Position numbers and translations under genes: made by a program. This document shows, piece after piece, positions 27,431-38,235 of a DNA stretch of 64,000 bases (positions within the stretch are counted from its first letter, which is position 1; the number at the start of each line of letters is the position of its first letter). Origin of the DNA: Cutibacterium granulosum (GTDB lineage: Bacteria; Actinomycetota; Actinomycetes; Propionibacteriales; Propionibacteriaceae); assembly GCF_900186975.1 (NCBI RefSeq), contig NZ_LT906441.1:1984001-2048000 (forward strand), in the 5' to 3' direction. The notes beneath the pieces were generated by a model. That model saw only the letters and a list, made by a program, of their open reading frames with translations. It did not search any database and was not told the origin of the DNA.

Positions 27431-27688
27431 TCAGCTGTAGCGGTACAGGAACAGCAGCCCGATGATGCAGGCCACCCAGATCAGACCAACGATGATGGTG
27501 ATGCGGTCCAGGTTTCGCTCGGCGACCGAGGTACCACCCATGGACGTGGACACACCGCCACCGAAGAGGTCGGACAGGCCACCGCCTCGACTCTTGTGGA
27601 GCAGCACGGACAGGGTGAGGATGATGCTGAGAATGCACAGGATGATCGACAGCGTCATGATCGGCCAGGTAACAAGTGGGACGGACAT
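27431..27688 (-). CDS. secG: Preprotein translocase subunit SecG
   Basis: The 85-residue membrane protein has the SecG pattern: a first membrane helix (MTLSIILCILSIILTLSVLL), the cytoplasmic HKSRGGGLSDLFGGG loop that is nearly invariant, a short ERNLDRIT link and a second helix ending FLYRYS. It joins SecY and SecE in the protein-export channel. The ATG at 27688 gives the longer form; the ATG at 27658 gives 75 residues, closer to the usual size, and neither has a strong ribosome site. It follows the gapA-pgk-tpiA set on the same strand, the usual order in actinobacteria. Confidence 0.92.
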   Translation of the reverse strand: MSVPLVTWPIMTLSIILCILSIILTLSVLLHKSRGGGLSDLFGGGVSTSMGGTSVAERNLDRITIIVGLIWVACIIGLLFLYRYS

Positions 27689-27907
27689 CACGGGGTCAAG
27701 GGTAACCCACTGAGCGCCAATACTCACACCCAGCACATCATGGCCGCCGAACAACCGTCCCCCAGCGACTGACGAGGCCGCTGGAACTTGAGTTCACGTC
27801 GGTGCAGGGCACTCGTCGCAGCTGCGGAGAGCTGGTCACCGCGGCACACCACGTGGGAAAACCTGCGATGGGGATCCTCGGGAGCAGGTGAACGTGGTTG
27901 GACGCAG

Positions 27908-27943
27908 TTGCGGCGCCTCCCCCAGTCGAGGGAGGCGCCGCAA
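27908..27943 (-). terminator. Terminator after tpiA
   Basis: TTGCGGCGCCTCCC (27908-27921) pairs perfectly over 14 bp with GGGAGGCGCCGCAA (27930-27943) around an eight-base loop, 18 bases past the tpiA stop. It separates the glycolytic operon from secG. Confidence 0.85.
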
Positions 27944-27961
27944 TCAGGCCATTGTGCCTTG

Positions 27962-28741
27962 TCAGGCAGCGTAGAACGTCACGATCTTGGCGAAATCGGC
28001 AGCCTTGAGGGAGGCGCCGCCCACGAGGGCACCGTCCACATCGGGCTTGCTCATGATCTCCACGACATTGCCCGGCTTCACAGAGCCGCCGTACTGGATC
28101 CGCACGGACTCGGCGGTGGCCTCGTCGTACATCTCGGCGACGGCCTTGCGGATGGCTCCGCAGACCTCCTGTGCATCGTCGGCGGTGGCGGTCTCGCCGG
28201 TGCCGATGGCCCAGATGGGCTCGTAGGCAATGACGAGCTTGGCGACGTCAGCCGCGCTGATGCCGTCGAGATCGGCCTTGATCTGGCCGACGGTGTGCTC
28301 GACGTGCTTGCCCGCCTTGCGGACGTCCAAGGGCTCACCACAGCAGATGATCGGCGTCATGCCGGCCTCGATGATCTTCTTGGCCTTGGCGTTGACGAGC
28401 TCGTCGGACTCCTCGTGGTACTCACGACGCTCGGAGTGGCCGACGACAACGTAGCTGCAGCCGAGCTTGGAGAGCATGGTGCCAGACACCTCACCGGTGT
28501 AGGCACCGTCGTCGTGGGCGGAGATGTCCTGGGCACCGTAGGTGATCGGCAGCTTGTCGCCGTCGATGAGCACCTGCACTGAGCGGATGTCGGTGAACGG
28601 CGGGATGACGACGGCCTCGGCCTTGGACTTGTCGTAGCCGGCCTCAGCGAGAGCCTGACCCAGGTCCTGGACGAGGGTCACCGCGTCCAGGTGGTTCACG
28701 TTCATCTTCCAGTTGCCAGCGAGAATCGGGGTGCGAGTCAT
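27962..28741 (-). CDS. tpiA: Triosephosphate isomerase
   Basis: The 259-residue TIM barrel has Lys12 in GNWKMN, His102 in the GHSERR loop and the catalytic Glu174 in [11 protein letters not shown], followed by the YGGSVKP phosphate loop and GALVGGASL. It interconverts dihydroxyacetone phosphate and glyceraldehyde-3-phosphate. Its ATG overlaps the pgk stop in TGATG, with AAGGAG eight bases upstream, so the two are translated together. A strong hairpin follows the gene. Confidence 0.97.
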   Translation of the reverse strand: MTRTPILAGNWKMNVNHLDAVTLVQDLGQALAEAGYDKSKAEAVVIPPFTDIRSVQVLIDGDKLPITYGAQDISAHDDGAYTGEVSGTMLSKLGCSYVVVGHSERREYHEESDELVNAKAKKIIEAGMTPIICCGEPLDVRKAGKHVEHTVGQIKADLDGISAADVAKLVIAYEPIWAIGTGETATADDAQEVCGAIRKAVAEMYDEATAESVRIQYGGSVKPGNVVEIMSKPDVDGALVGGASLKAADFAKIVTFYAA

Positions 28742-29949
28742 CAGTTGTTCTCCTTCAGGACAGCGATTCCGGGAAGTTCCTTGCCCTCCATGAGCTCGAG
28801 GGAGGCACCACCACCGGTCGAGATGTGACCGAACTGGTCATCGTCGAAGCCGAGGGCGCGCACGGCGGAGGCGGAGTCGCCACCACCGACCACCGACAGG
28901 CCGTCAACCTTGGTGAGGGCCTCGGCAACGGTCTTGGTGCCCTGCTCCAGGCCCTTGATCTCGAAGACGCCCATCGGGCCGTTCCAGAAGACGCTGGTGG
29001 CCTGCTCGATGGCAGCGGCGTAGGCCTTCTCGGTCTCGGGGCCGATGTCCAGGCCCATCTTGTCGGCCGGGATGGCGTCGACGGGGACGACGTCGACCTG
29101 ACCCACGGTGTGGGCGTCGAAGTCCACGTCGGAGGCGACGCGCACGTCGGTGGGAAGCAGGATCTGCTTGCTGGTGGCCTCGGCCTGCTCGAGGTACTTC
29201 TTGCAGGTCTCGATGGAGGCGTCGTCGACCAGCGACTTGCCAACCTCGTAGCCCTGAGCCTTGAGGAAGGTGAAGAGCATGCCGCCGCCAATGACGAGGG
29301 TGTCGGCAACCTTGAGCAGATTGTCGATGACGGCGAGCTTGTCGGCGACCTTGGCGCCACCGAGGACGACGACGAACGGACGCTTGGGCTCGGCGGTAAG
29401 ACCCTCGAGGACCTCAACCTCCTTGGCCACCAGGGAACCAGCGGCGTTGGGCAGCAGCTTGGACAGGTCGTAGACCGAGGCCTGCTTGCGGTGCACGACG
29501 CCGAAGCCGTTGGAGACGTAGTACTCACCGAACTCGGCGTACTTCTTGGCGAGGTCAAGACGCTCGGCGGCGTCCTTGCTGGTCTCACCAGGCTCGAAGC
29601 GGACGTTCTCGACCAGGCAGATGTCTCCGTCGGCAAGCGACTTGGACAGCTCCTGGGCGGAGGGACCCACGACATCCTCGGCAAGCTTGACGTCGAGGTT
29701 CATGAGCTCGCCCAGACGCTTGGCGACCGGGGCCAGGGAGAACTTGGGGTTGACCTCGCCCTTGGGGCGTCCCAGGTGAGCCAGCACGGTGACGCGGGCG
29801 CCAGCCTCGTGAAGCTGGGTCAGGGTGGGCAGAGCGGCCTTGATGCGGCCGTCGTCAGTGATCTTGTCGCCGTCGAGCGGCACGTTGAAATCGCAACGGA
29901 TGACGACGCGCTTGCCGCGCAGGTCACCCAGATCGTCAACAGACTTCAT
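28741..29949 (-). CDS. pgk: Phosphoglycerate kinase
   Basis: The 402-residue protein has [12 protein letters not shown] at the N terminus, the substrate-binding AHLGRPKG loop, [32 protein letters not shown], and the nucleotide-binding WNGPMGVFE and [11 protein letters not shown] blocks. It makes ATP from 1,3-bisphosphoglycerate. AAAGGA precedes the ATG at 29949. It lies between gapA and tpiA on the same strand, overlapping tpiA by one base; a 285-base gap with a hairpin separates it from gapA. Confidence 0.97.
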   Translation of the reverse strand: MKSVDDLGDLRGKRVVIRCDFNVPLDGDKITDDGRIKAALPTLTQLHEAGARVTVLAHLGRPKGEVNPKFSLAPVAKRLGELMNLDVKLAEDVVGPSAQELSKSLADGDICLVENVRFEPGETSKDAAERLDLAKKYAEFGEYYVSNGFGVVHRKQASVYDLSKLLPNAAGSLVAKEVEVLEGLTAEPKRPFVVVLGGAKVADKLAVIDNLLKVADTLVIGGGMLFTFLKAQGYEVGKSLVDDASIETCKKYLEQAEATSKQILLPTDVRVASDVDFDAHTVGQVDVVPVDAIPADKMGLDIGPETEKAYAAAIEQATSVFWNGPMGVFEIKGLEQGTKTVAEALTKVDGLSVVGGGDSASAVRALGFDDDQFGHISTGGGASLELMEGKELPGIAVLKENN

Positions 29950-30166
29950 GACAGTCCTTTCAGATCGGATTGGTGGAAGGTGGTGTGCGGTGGCCCGGCC
30001 GGATCGCGCCGTTTCACGTGATGCGTGGCCTCACGGATCACGAGGCGCCAATGATCCTCAGGTGCGAGCTGGCACATGGGCAGGACGTGCGGGGCAACAG
30101 TTCGGTTTCCCCGGTGCCGGGAGCCATGCGCCGCAACGGATCGTGCCGCGTCGGCCGGGAGATGGC

Positions 30167-30201
30167 GACGGCCCCGCGCCCACGTGGGGCACGGGGCCGT
30201 C
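30167..30201 (-). terminator. Hairpin between gapA and pgk
   Basis: GACGGCCCCG (30167-30176) pairs with CGGGGCCGTC (30192-30201). The 15-base loop carries a further CCCACGTGGG palindrome. It lies 34 bases after the gapA stop and may end or attenuate the gapA message before pgk. Confidence 0.75.
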
Positions 30202-30234
30202 TTGAGATCACATCCGCAGTGTTGTCGGGATGTC

Positions 30235-31398
<1,164 letters not shown>

Positions 31399-31423
31399 TC
31401 ATCTCACAACCGGGCGGCACGGG

Positions 31424-32407
31424 TCAGTGGCCGCGTCCACGCTCTGCCGATGCGGCATCGGCGGTGGTGGGCAGATTGCGCGACCTGGCCTCCTTGTCGG
31501 CCATTGCCAGCAGGCGACGGATTCGTCCCGCGATGGCGTCCTTCGTCAGGGGTGGCACGTGGAACTGCCCCAGTTCCTCCAGGCTGGCGTCCTTGTGCTC
31601 CAGACGGAGCTCTCCTGCCTTGAGCAAATGCTCCGGGACGTCGTCACCCAGTATTTCCAGGGCACGACGAACGCGCAGTGAGGCCGTCTGGGCCGCCTGT
31701 GCGGATCGGCGGGAATTGGCGTCATCGAAGTTCGCCAGTCGGTTCACACCAACGTGGGATTCCTGCGCAGCCAGGCTCTCGCGCCAGGCACGGACCCCCT
31801 CGACGGCCCCCATGACGGTGAACAGCGTCGAGATGGCATCGGCGTCTCGGACGACGGCTCGATCCACGTGACGCGTGCGACGAGTCTTTGCTGGCACGTT
31901 CAGTCTGCGAGCCGAACCAACCAAGGCCAGGGCCGCCTCCGGGCTGGGTGAGAGCACTTCGAGGCAGATGGACTGACTGGAATGCGTCAATGTCCCATTG
32001 CCCAGGAAGGCGCCACGCCAGATGGCTGCCTGACAGCATTTCCCAGATCCGACGGTTGACGCCGGCAACCCTCGCACCGGCCTACCCGCCCGATCCACGA
32101 GTCCGGTCAGTCGAGCAAGCTCGGCTCCACCTCGCACCATCCGCAGAAGATACCGGGTATTTCTCGTCGACTCCGAGGGGCCGATGACGATCATGTCGCA
32201 CTGGAGGTTGAAGGTATCCCGAATGGCTTCCGCAAAGCGGTCGGCAGCCTGGCGAGTGTCGAACTCGGCCTCGACGACGACGTGCCCACGCACCACCTGT
32301 ACCCGCCCCGCGAAACGCAGCATCGCGGTGATCTCAGCACACCGGCAGCATGCCTTCACCGTCTCGACATGAGCCAGTTCCACCTTGATGTCCGTGGTGA
32401 GAGCCAT
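31424..32407 (-). CDS. whiA: DNA-binding protein WhiA
   Basis: The 327-residue protein has the WhiA layout: an N-terminal LAGLIDADG-like half (KVELAHVETVKACCRCAEITAML, and CCQAAIWRGAFLGNGTLT, in which the catalytic residues of the homing-endonuclease family are absent) and a C-terminal helix-turn-helix (LRLEHKDASLEELGQFHVPPLTKDAIAGRIRRL in outline). WhiA regulates sporulation and division genes in Streptomyces and is kept in non-sporulating actinobacteria. AGGAAAGG precedes the ATG at 32407. It follows yvcK and rapZ on the same strand, the standard cluster. Confidence 0.95.
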   Translation of the reverse strand: MALTTDIKVELAHVETVKACCRCAEITAMLRFAGRVQVVRGHVVVEAEFDTRQAADRFAEAIRDTFNLQCDMIVIGPSESTRNTRYLLRMVRGGAELARLTGLVDRAGRPVRGLPASTVGSGKCCQAAIWRGAFLGNGTLTHSSQSICLEVLSPSPEAALALVGSARRLNVPAKTRRTRHVDRAVVRDADAISTLFTVMGAVEGVRAWRESLAAQESHVGVNRLANFDDANSRRSAQAAQTASLRVRRALEILGDDVPEHLLKAGELRLEHKDASLEELGQFHVPPLTKDAIAGRIRRLLAMADKEARSRNLPTTADAASAERGRGH

Positions 32408-32529
32408 GATGGCGCCTTTCCTTAGTCTGGATCCACGACCTAGATCCTCGTCCAGATGCCAGCCGGGGCTGGCACGGTGATTCGAGGCTCCCCGAGCCTC
32501 ACGACGTCAGCGAATGCGCCGAAAGCGTG

Positions 32530-33582
32530 TCACCGGATGTGCACCCCCATGACCTCTGCGTAGGCCGAGGCCAGCCGCAACGGGTCATGACGGGCCGAAC
32601 CGTCGTGCATGGCCAGATCGGCCTCGACGATCCGTGCTCCCAGGTTGCGCGCGAACGTCCCCAGATGTGGATCGCTCCGTGCGAAGGAGCGGTCGGCGAG
32701 GACGACATCGAACCTAATACGCGGCTCATGCTCGGCCAACACCTCCAAGTGCCGTGCAGGGCTGAAACCGTTGGTCTCGTCGGCCCCGGCAACATTGAGG
32801 GTGAGGATCTTGAGGGCGTCGGAATCCATGATGGCCTCGACGATCTGTGGCACGAGCAGGTGTGGCATCACCGAGGTGAACCACGATCCGGGGCCCAGTA
32901 CGAGCACGTCGGAGGTCTCGATGGCCTCCAGCACCGACGGGCTGGCCGGCGGGTCGGGCGGGTCGAGGTGCACCTCGATCACCTCGGCGCTCGTCTTGGC
33001 GATGGTCGACTGGCCGGTGAGACTGTACATCTCGTCGGGACGGTTCGGGTCCAGGCCGACGACCTCGGCAGTGATGTCCAGGGGCATGAGCGACATCGGC
33101 AGCACACGACCCCGGGTGCCGAGCAGCTGACCCACCATGTCCAGGCCCGCGACCGGATCATCCAGCTCCTGCCACAGCCCGGCAATGAGCAGATTGCCGA
33201 TGGCATGCCCCGCCAGCGGTCCGTCACCACGGAACCGAGACTGCATCACCTGGGCCCAGGTACGCCCCACGAAGTCATCGGCACACAACGCGGCCAGCGC
33301 CTGACGCAGGTCACCAGGCGGTAGACAGTCGAACTCCTCACGCAGGCGTCCGGACGATCCGCCGTTGTCGGCCACCGTCACGACGGCGGTGATGCGATCG
33401 GTGATGCGGCGCATGGCACGCAGCGAGGCCGCCAGACCGTGCCCGCCACCGAATGCGGTGACGGCTGGTCGATACATCGGAGTCGCGGCACCGATCGGCC
33501 CGTAGTCATTGCCTTCATATCCGTTGCCCCCGTAGGCGGCGTTGTCGTCGTACTCGGGATAAAACTGCGACGTCATCGTCAT
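32530..33582 (-). CDS. yvcK: YvcK/CofD-like protein (gluconeogenesis factor)
   Basis: The 350-residue protein has the CofD-like fold signature: TAFGGGHGLAASLRAMR, the VTVADNGGSSGRLR loop, LPPGDLRQAL, GHAIGNLLIAGLW, and the nucleotide-related VLVLGPGSWFTSVMPHLL. An extra acidic, Gly/Tyr-rich N terminus of about 35 residues precedes the fold. YvcK binds UDP-sugars and coordinates carbon flux and cell-wall synthesis in Gram-positive bacteria. Its ATG overlaps the rapZ stop by four bases (ATGA), so rapZ and yvcK are coupled; a second ATG two codons later is better spaced from GGGGAGGG. Confidence 0.93.
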   Translation of the reverse strand: MTMTSQFYPEYDDNAAYGGNGYEGNDYGPIGAATPMYRPAVTAFGGGHGLAASLRAMRRITDRITAVVTVADNGGSSGRLREEFDCLPPGDLRQALAALCADDFVGRTWAQVMQSRFRGDGPLAGHAIGNLLIAGLWQELDDPVAGLDMVGQLLGTRGRVLPMSLMPLDITAEVVGLDPNRPDEMYSLTGQSTIAKTSAEVIEVHLDPPDPPASPSVLEAIETSDVLVLGPGSWFTSVMPHLLVPQIVEAIMDSDALKILTLNVAGADETNGFSPARHLEVLAEHEPRIRFDVVLADRSFARSDPHLGTFARNLGARIVEADLAMHDGSARHDPLRLASAYAEVMGVHIR

Positions 33583-34562
33583 TCCCTCCCCAGATCTCGA
33601 TGCAGGACGGCGGTGCGTCGTCCTCGAGACCGTAGTCTGGCCGCCAGTTCCTCGGTGATCGCGGTACTGCGGTGTTTGCCACCGGTGCAGCCGATGGCCA
33701 CCGTCACCTGTTTCTTCCCCTCCCGAAGATAGCCGTCCTCCATACCGGTGAGCAGCTGGTCCACTCCGGCAACGAAGTCCACGGCTCCCGGTTGCGCCAG
33801 GACGTAGGAGGACACGTCCGGGGACAGGCCAGTCTTGGGGCGCAGCTCCGGCACCCAGAACGGGTTGGGCAGGAAGCGCACGTCGAAGACGAGATCGGCG
33901 TCCACCGGGACCCCACGTTTGAAGCCGAAGGACATCACTTGGTAGGCCAGCCCGGTCGTCTCGTCGACGGCGAAGGCGTGGTCGATGCGCTGGGCCAGCT
34001 GGCGGGTGGTGATTCCCGAGGTGTCGATGACGAGGTCGGCGTCGGCGCGCAAGGTGGAGAGCATTCGCCGTTCCAGGGCGATGGCCTCCAGCAGGTGCCC
34101 GCCACGCTGCAGTGGCAGGGGGCGACGGCTGGACTCCTGACGTTTGACGATCGTCTCGTCGGTGGCCTCCAGAAAGAGAATCTCTGGATCGATGCCCCGG
34201 TCACGCAGTTGTGAGAGGGCATCTCCCAGGGAATCGAAGAGACTGCGGGTACGCACGTCGGCCACCACGGCCAGAAGTCGAATGCCGTGGCTGTCGACCT
34301 CGTCACACAGGGCAGTCAGCATCGTCGGCGGCAGGTTGTCGACGACGTACCAGCCCAGGTCCTCCATGGCGTGGGCCGCAGTGCGTCTGCCCGCCCCGGA
34401 CATGCCGGTGATGACGGCGACACGTTGGGGTGGCCGGGAGCCGTCGGGATTCGTCGTAGTGGTCACGGTGTCCATCGTAGGCAGTCCGAGAGGATCATGT
34501 GCTGCCATGTCCATGGGATCATGCCCGTCACGGATCTTCCCGGTCTGCGCAGAACCCATCAT
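33579..34562 (-). CDS. rapZ: RapZ-family nucleotide-binding protein
   Basis: The protein has the P-loop-like GMSGAGRRTAAHAMEDLGW segment followed by VVDNLPP, FLEATDETIVKR, SFGFKRGVPVDADLVFDVRFLPNP and the C-terminal IGCTGGKHRS, all typical of RapZ/YvcJ. The Walker A lysine is Arg here, as I recall is common in actinobacterial homologues. E. coli RapZ binds a small RNA to control glucosamine-6-phosphate synthase; in Gram-positives the role is less clear. Its start is uncertain: the ATG at 34562 gives 327 residues but lacks a ribosome site. ATGs at 34514, 34508 and 34475, and a GTG at 34466 with TACGAT seven bases upstream, would give about 295-311 residues, closer to the usual length. Confidence 0.92.
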   Translation of the reverse strand: MMGSAQTGKIRDGHDPMDMAAHDPLGLPTMDTVTTTTNPDGSRPPQRVAVITGMSGAGRRTAAHAMEDLGWYVVDNLPPTMLTALCDEVDSHGIRLLAVVADVRTRSLFDSLGDALSQLRDRGIDPEILFLEATDETIVKRQESSRRPLPLQRGGHLLEAIALERRMLSTLRADADLVIDTSGITTRQLAQRIDHAFAVDETTGLAYQVMSFGFKRGVPVDADLVFDVRFLPNPFWVPELRPKTGLSPDVSSYVLAQPGAVDFVAGVDQLLTGMEDGYLREGKKQVTVAIGCTGGKHRSTAITEELAARLRSRGRRTAVLHRDLGRE

Positions 34563-34593
34563 GATGAGCGAGCAGTGAACGGTGAGATGTCGT

Positions 34594-36600
34594 TCACTCC
34601 TCGATCACCTCGCCGGTGGCAGTGTTGACGCCGGTCGGCGTCTGCTCACCCTGCAGGGCCGTGACGACCTGGGTGGCAAGTTTGGGGCCGAACCCGGGCA
34701 GCTCGGCAATCTCCTCGACGCTGGCGCGACGCAGCGCCCGCACCGAGGAGAATTTCTTGAGCAGGGCCTTGCGACGCACCTCCCCCAGCCCAGGCACGTC
34801 GTCCAGGACGGACTCGACCATCGCCTTGGATCGTTTGGATCGGTGAAAGGTGATGGCGAACCGGTGGGCCTCGTCGCGCAACCGCTGCAGCAGGTAGAGC
34901 CCCTCCGAGGTCCGTGGCAGGATGACCGGCCACTCCTCGTCGGGCAGCCACACCTCCTCAAGGCGCTTGGCGAGGCCACACAGGGCGACCTCGTCGTCCA
35001 GTCCGAACTCCTCGAGCACCTGCTGGGCGGCATGCACCTGAGGGGCACCCCCGTCGACGACGATGAGGTGCGGGGCGTAGGCGAACTTGCGTGGAGCGCC
35101 GGTCGTGGGATCGACGAGCGTACCGGTGACCTCGCCGTCGGGTTCGGCGGCGGCAGCCATCTGTTCCCGGTCCTCCAGCAGACGACGAAGGCGCCGTGAG
35201 AGCACCTCGTGCATGGCGGCGAAGTCGTCCGAGCCGTCGAAACTCTTGATGACGAACCGGCGATATTCCGACTTGCGCGGCATGCCGTCCTCGAAGACGA
35301 CCATGGAACCCACGACATTCGTGCCCTGAATGTGGGAGATGTCATAGGACTCCATGCGCAGCGGGGCACGGTCCAACCCGAGCGCCTCCTGGATCTCCTC
35401 CAGGGCACGGGTGCGGGTGGCGAGGTCGGAGGAGCGTTTGAGCTTGTGCTGTTCGAGCACCTCCTGGGCGTTGCGGGTGACGGTGTCCATGAGGGTGCGT
35501 TTGTCGCCACGCATCGGCACGCGCAGGTTCACCTTGGAGCCGCGCAGGTTCGTGAGCAGTTCGCCCAGGCCCTCCAGGGAACTCGGTTCGACCGAGACGA
35601 GGACCTCCTTGGGGATCGCCGGGCCCAGCCCGTCGTCGCGGATCTGGCCGGAGGTACCGTCGGGATCCAGCCCGTAGAGCTGCAGCAGGAACTCCTCCAT
35701 GAGCTCGGCAGGCTCGGCGTTGTCGGCACGATCGGCCACCCAGCCGCGTTCGCCACGAACTCGCCCGTTGCGCACGTGGAAGATCTTCACCCCCACCTCC
35801 AAGGGGTCCACCGCCAGGGCGATGACGTCGGCATCGGTGCCGTCGGTGAGCACGATGGCGTTGCGTTCCATGGCCTTGGTGAGCGAGTCCAACGAGTCGC
35901 GCAGCACGGCGGCCCGCTCGAATTCAAGGTTCTCGGCGGCCTCGTCCATCTCGGTGCGGATGCGTCGCAGGATCGGCGCGGTGCGCCCGGCCATGAAGGA
36001 GCAGAAGTCCTCGACGATGGCGCGATGCTCGTCGGGGCCGATCCGGTCCACACAGGGAGCCGAGCACTTGCCGATGTAGCCCAGCAGGCAGGGGCGCCCC
36101 TGGGAGCGGGCCCGGTTGAACACGCCGGTGGAGCACGAACGCATCGGGAAGACGCGCAGCAGGGTCTCCATGGTGTCGCGAATGGCCCACGCCTGGCCGA
36201 ACGGGCCGAAGTAGCGCCATCCCTTGCGGCGTTTGCCGCGGCCGACGAACACGCGTGGGAACTCATCGCTCCACGTGATGCACAGCCACGGGTACGACTT
36301 GTCGTCGCGGTACATGACGTTGAACCGCGGGTCGAACTCCTTGATCCACGTGTACTCGAGCTGCAGGGACTCCAACTCGTTCTGCACGACGGTCCACTGC
36401 ACGTGGGCGGCGGTGGTGACCATCCGCTGGGTGCGCGGGTGCAGGGCCGAGATGTCCTGGAAGTACGAGTTGAGACGGTTGCGCAGGTTCTTCGCCTTGC
36501 CGACGTAGATGACCTGACCGTGCTCGTCGCTGAATCGGTAGACGCCGGGCTGGGTGGGAATCGTCCCGGGGGCGGGCCGGTAGGTGGACGGATCAGCCAC
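34594..36600 (-). CDS. uvrC: UvrABC system protein C (excinuclease)
   Basis: The 668-residue protein has all four UvrC parts: the N-terminal GIY-YIG nuclease ([21 protein letters not shown] in outline), a Cys-containing stretch ([16 protein letters not shown]), a UVR motif for contact with UvrB (about 210-245), the RNase H-like 5' nuclease ([24 protein letters not shown]) and the C-terminal double helix-hairpin-helix ([29 protein letters not shown]). It makes both incisions around DNA damage. The GTG at 36600 starts the homology and has no clear ribosome site. rapZ, yvcK and whiA follow on the same strand. Confidence 0.96.
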   Translation of the reverse strand: MADPSTYRPAPGTIPTQPGVYRFSDEHGQVIYVGKAKNLRNRLNSYFQDISALHPRTQRMVTTAAHVQWTVVQNELESLQLEYTWIKEFDPRFNVMYRDDKSYPWLCITWSDEFPRVFVGRGKRRKGWRYFGPFGQAWAIRDTMETLLRVFPMRSCSTGVFNRARSQGRPCLLGYIGKCSAPCVDRIGPDEHRAIVEDFCSFMAGRTAPILRRIRTEMDEAAENLEFERAAVLRDSLDSLTKAMERNAIVLTDGTDADVIALAVDPLEVGVKIFHVRNGRVRGERGWVADRADNAEPAELMEEFLLQLYGLDPDGTSGQIRDDGLGPAIPKEVLVSVEPSSLEGLGELLTNLRGSKVNLRVPMRGDKRTLMDTVTRNAQEVLEQHKLKRSSDLATRTRALEEIQEALGLDRAPLRMESYDISHIQGTNVVGSMVVFEDGMPRKSEYRRFVIKSFDGSDDFAAMHEVLSRRLRRLLEDREQMAAAAEPDGEVTGTLVDPTTGAPRKFAYAPHLIVVDGGAPQVHAAQQVLEEFGLDDEVALCGLAKRLEEVWLPDEEWPVILPRTSEGLYLLQRLRDEAHRFAITFHRSKRSKAMVESVLDDVPGLGEVRRKALLKKFSSVRALRRASVEEIAELPGFGPKLATQVVTALQGEQTPTGVNTATGEVIEE

Positions 36601-36907
36601 GGGTCGGCCCTGCCGAGGTGGGGACCATCACGTTCAGAGGTGCTGGCCCCCACCACACTGGACTCGGTACAGCCGGTCCCGGGATCGCTGGGAGCTGCTC
36701 CGCAGGATCGGACTCCACCGTACCCAGACACATTGGACGCGATCCACGCGACCCAGTTGCGAGGCAAACCGGGGTGGGCGCGCTGGCATCACGCATGTTC
36801 ACGCCTCCCCACGGTCACGACATCAGCGAGCAGAGGTCTACGGTACCTGCTCCCCCAGCTGGAGCAAGCGTGATGGTGACAGTGAAAAAGTACCACCAAC
36901 GAATAGG
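36601..36907. other. Non-coding stretch between uvrC and the lipoprotein gene
   Basis: No gene is recognised. A small hairpin, TGCTCC (36849-36854) with GGAGCA (36862-36867), lies downstream of the lipoprotein gene on its strand and may mark its end. Confidence 0.4.
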
Positions 36908-38005
36908 TCAGGATTCATCTTCTTCATAGCCAACATCACAAAAGCTGACAGGACCTGCTGGGCCGTCCGAGACGTAGATGGTCGTGACATGGCGATCTTC
37001 GTAGTCCAACCAGAAGGCCATAGAGTGTCCACCACTGCTGATGGCCAAACCATCCTCGGGTGATTGTGCACCAACTATGACTGGTTTCAGAGCTGAGCCA
37101 TAGATCTTGCGCAGTTGCTTCTCGGACATACCGACGTGAGCACCGGATCGTGTGTGGAACCTCGGATCCCTGGTGCCGACATGTTTGATGACGGTGCCAC
37201 TGTCATCGGGAACGATGTCCAAATTGCGTGGCCTGCCCGGAACCCTGACGATACCGCACGAGTCATCATACCGTGCCCCCGGCATGTTTTTGATCCGAGA
37301 GCCAACTTTGGCTGGGCCATAACCTTGCATGGTGAAGTTGGCACTCTTCCACGAACCGGGATCCATGTCGAAGATCAATTGGCTGCCTTTCACCTTGGCA
37401 ATACCTGACATGGGAACACCAGTGATGTCTGCGGTAAATCTGATGTCGTGACCATCGGCAGTCACCGTTTTTCCATTGAATCCATGTACAGCCGCAGTAT
37501 TCAAGGATTCCAGCCCTTTGGAAGCGATGAGACGTCCACCGCGACCCACGACAACGAGAAAATCTGGCAAAGGCGCATTTCCTCCCGTGTAGCAGTTCAG
37601 GAAGGAAACCTGTTCCTTGATCCGATCCCCATCAATATCCACGGAAGCCGGCTTGCCGACAAGCCTCACATCAATATGATTTTTCTTGTCATGGAACTCG
37701 CCGTTGGACAGTCGCGCATCTGCAGAGACAGTGCAATCACTCGGAATCTCCATCGATTCCAGATCAGCCTTCGTCGCATCCGGCTTGTGCGGAGTCGGGG
37801 TCGGAGTGGGAGTAAGCGTAGGCGTTGGAGTGGCAGAAGTCGTCACCGAGGCAGACGCCCCCACAGAAGAAGAGGATGCCAGCGCAGACGCCGGCACCGT
37901 GGAAGCAGATGACGTCACCTGCATAGATGAATCCTTCGACGAACCACACGCCGTCAACACGAGAGCCGCAGCAGCACCAGCGGCAACAACCTTGCAACGC
38001 TTCAT
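36908..38005 (-). CDS. Putative lipoprotein of unknown function
   Basis: The 365-residue protein starts with a lipoprotein signal: MKRCKVVAAGAAAALVLTAC, with lipobox LTAC giving Cys20 as the lipidated residue. A Ser/Thr-rich spacer and a Thr-Pro repeat (TPTPTLTPTPTPTP) reach through the cell wall to about residue 75. The rest is a soluble domain with two halves, including VDIDGDRIKEQVSFLNCY, a FG-GAP-like calcium loop sequence, and a C-terminal piece with SGAHVGMSEKQLRKIYG. I do not recognise a named family. Base composition is lower in G+C than in the neighbours. TAGTGT lies six bases before the ATG, suggesting a leaderless message. It is probably exported and anchored to the outer face of the membrane. 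Confidence 0.8.
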   Translation of the reverse strand: MKRCKVVAAGAAAALVLTACGSSKDSSMQVTSSASTVPASALASSSSVGASASVTTSATPTPTLTPTPTPTPHKPDATKADLESMEIPSDCTVSADARLSNGEFHDKKNHIDVRLVGKPASVDIDGDRIKEQVSFLNCYTGGNAPLPDFLVVVGRGGRLIASKGLESLNTAAVHGFNGKTVTADGHDIRFTADITGVPMSGIAKVKGSQLIFDMDPGSWKSANFTMQGYGPAKVGSRIKNMPGARYDDSCGIVRVPGRPRNLDIVPDDSGTVIKHVGTRDPRFHTRSGAHVGMSEKQLRKIYGSALKPVIVGAQSPEDGLAISSGGHSMAFWLDYEDRHVTTIYVSDGPAGPVSFCDVGYEEDES

Positions 38006-38011
38006 GGCAAA

Positions 38012-38017
38012 ACACTA
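38012..38017 (-). promoter_or_regulatory. -10 element of the lipoprotein gene (TAGTGT)
   Basis: TAGTGT-N6-ATG with no ribosome site. Confidence 0.45.
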
Positions 38018-38235
38018 ACTGCCGATACGTGAGCCAATGCGCAGGGGCCAGGTTTGACTGTCCACGCCTATAGTCTCGCTAGCCGACAGGAGCCCAAATG
38101 GTGGGACATGCCATCCAGACAAGATGATCTGGAAAGATTCAGAGGACATCACGCGCGTGACGGAGCATCATCCCTATCGGAAATATCCATCAAAATATTC
38201 GAAGAGAAGTATCAGAGCCCTGGTATTTATCTAAT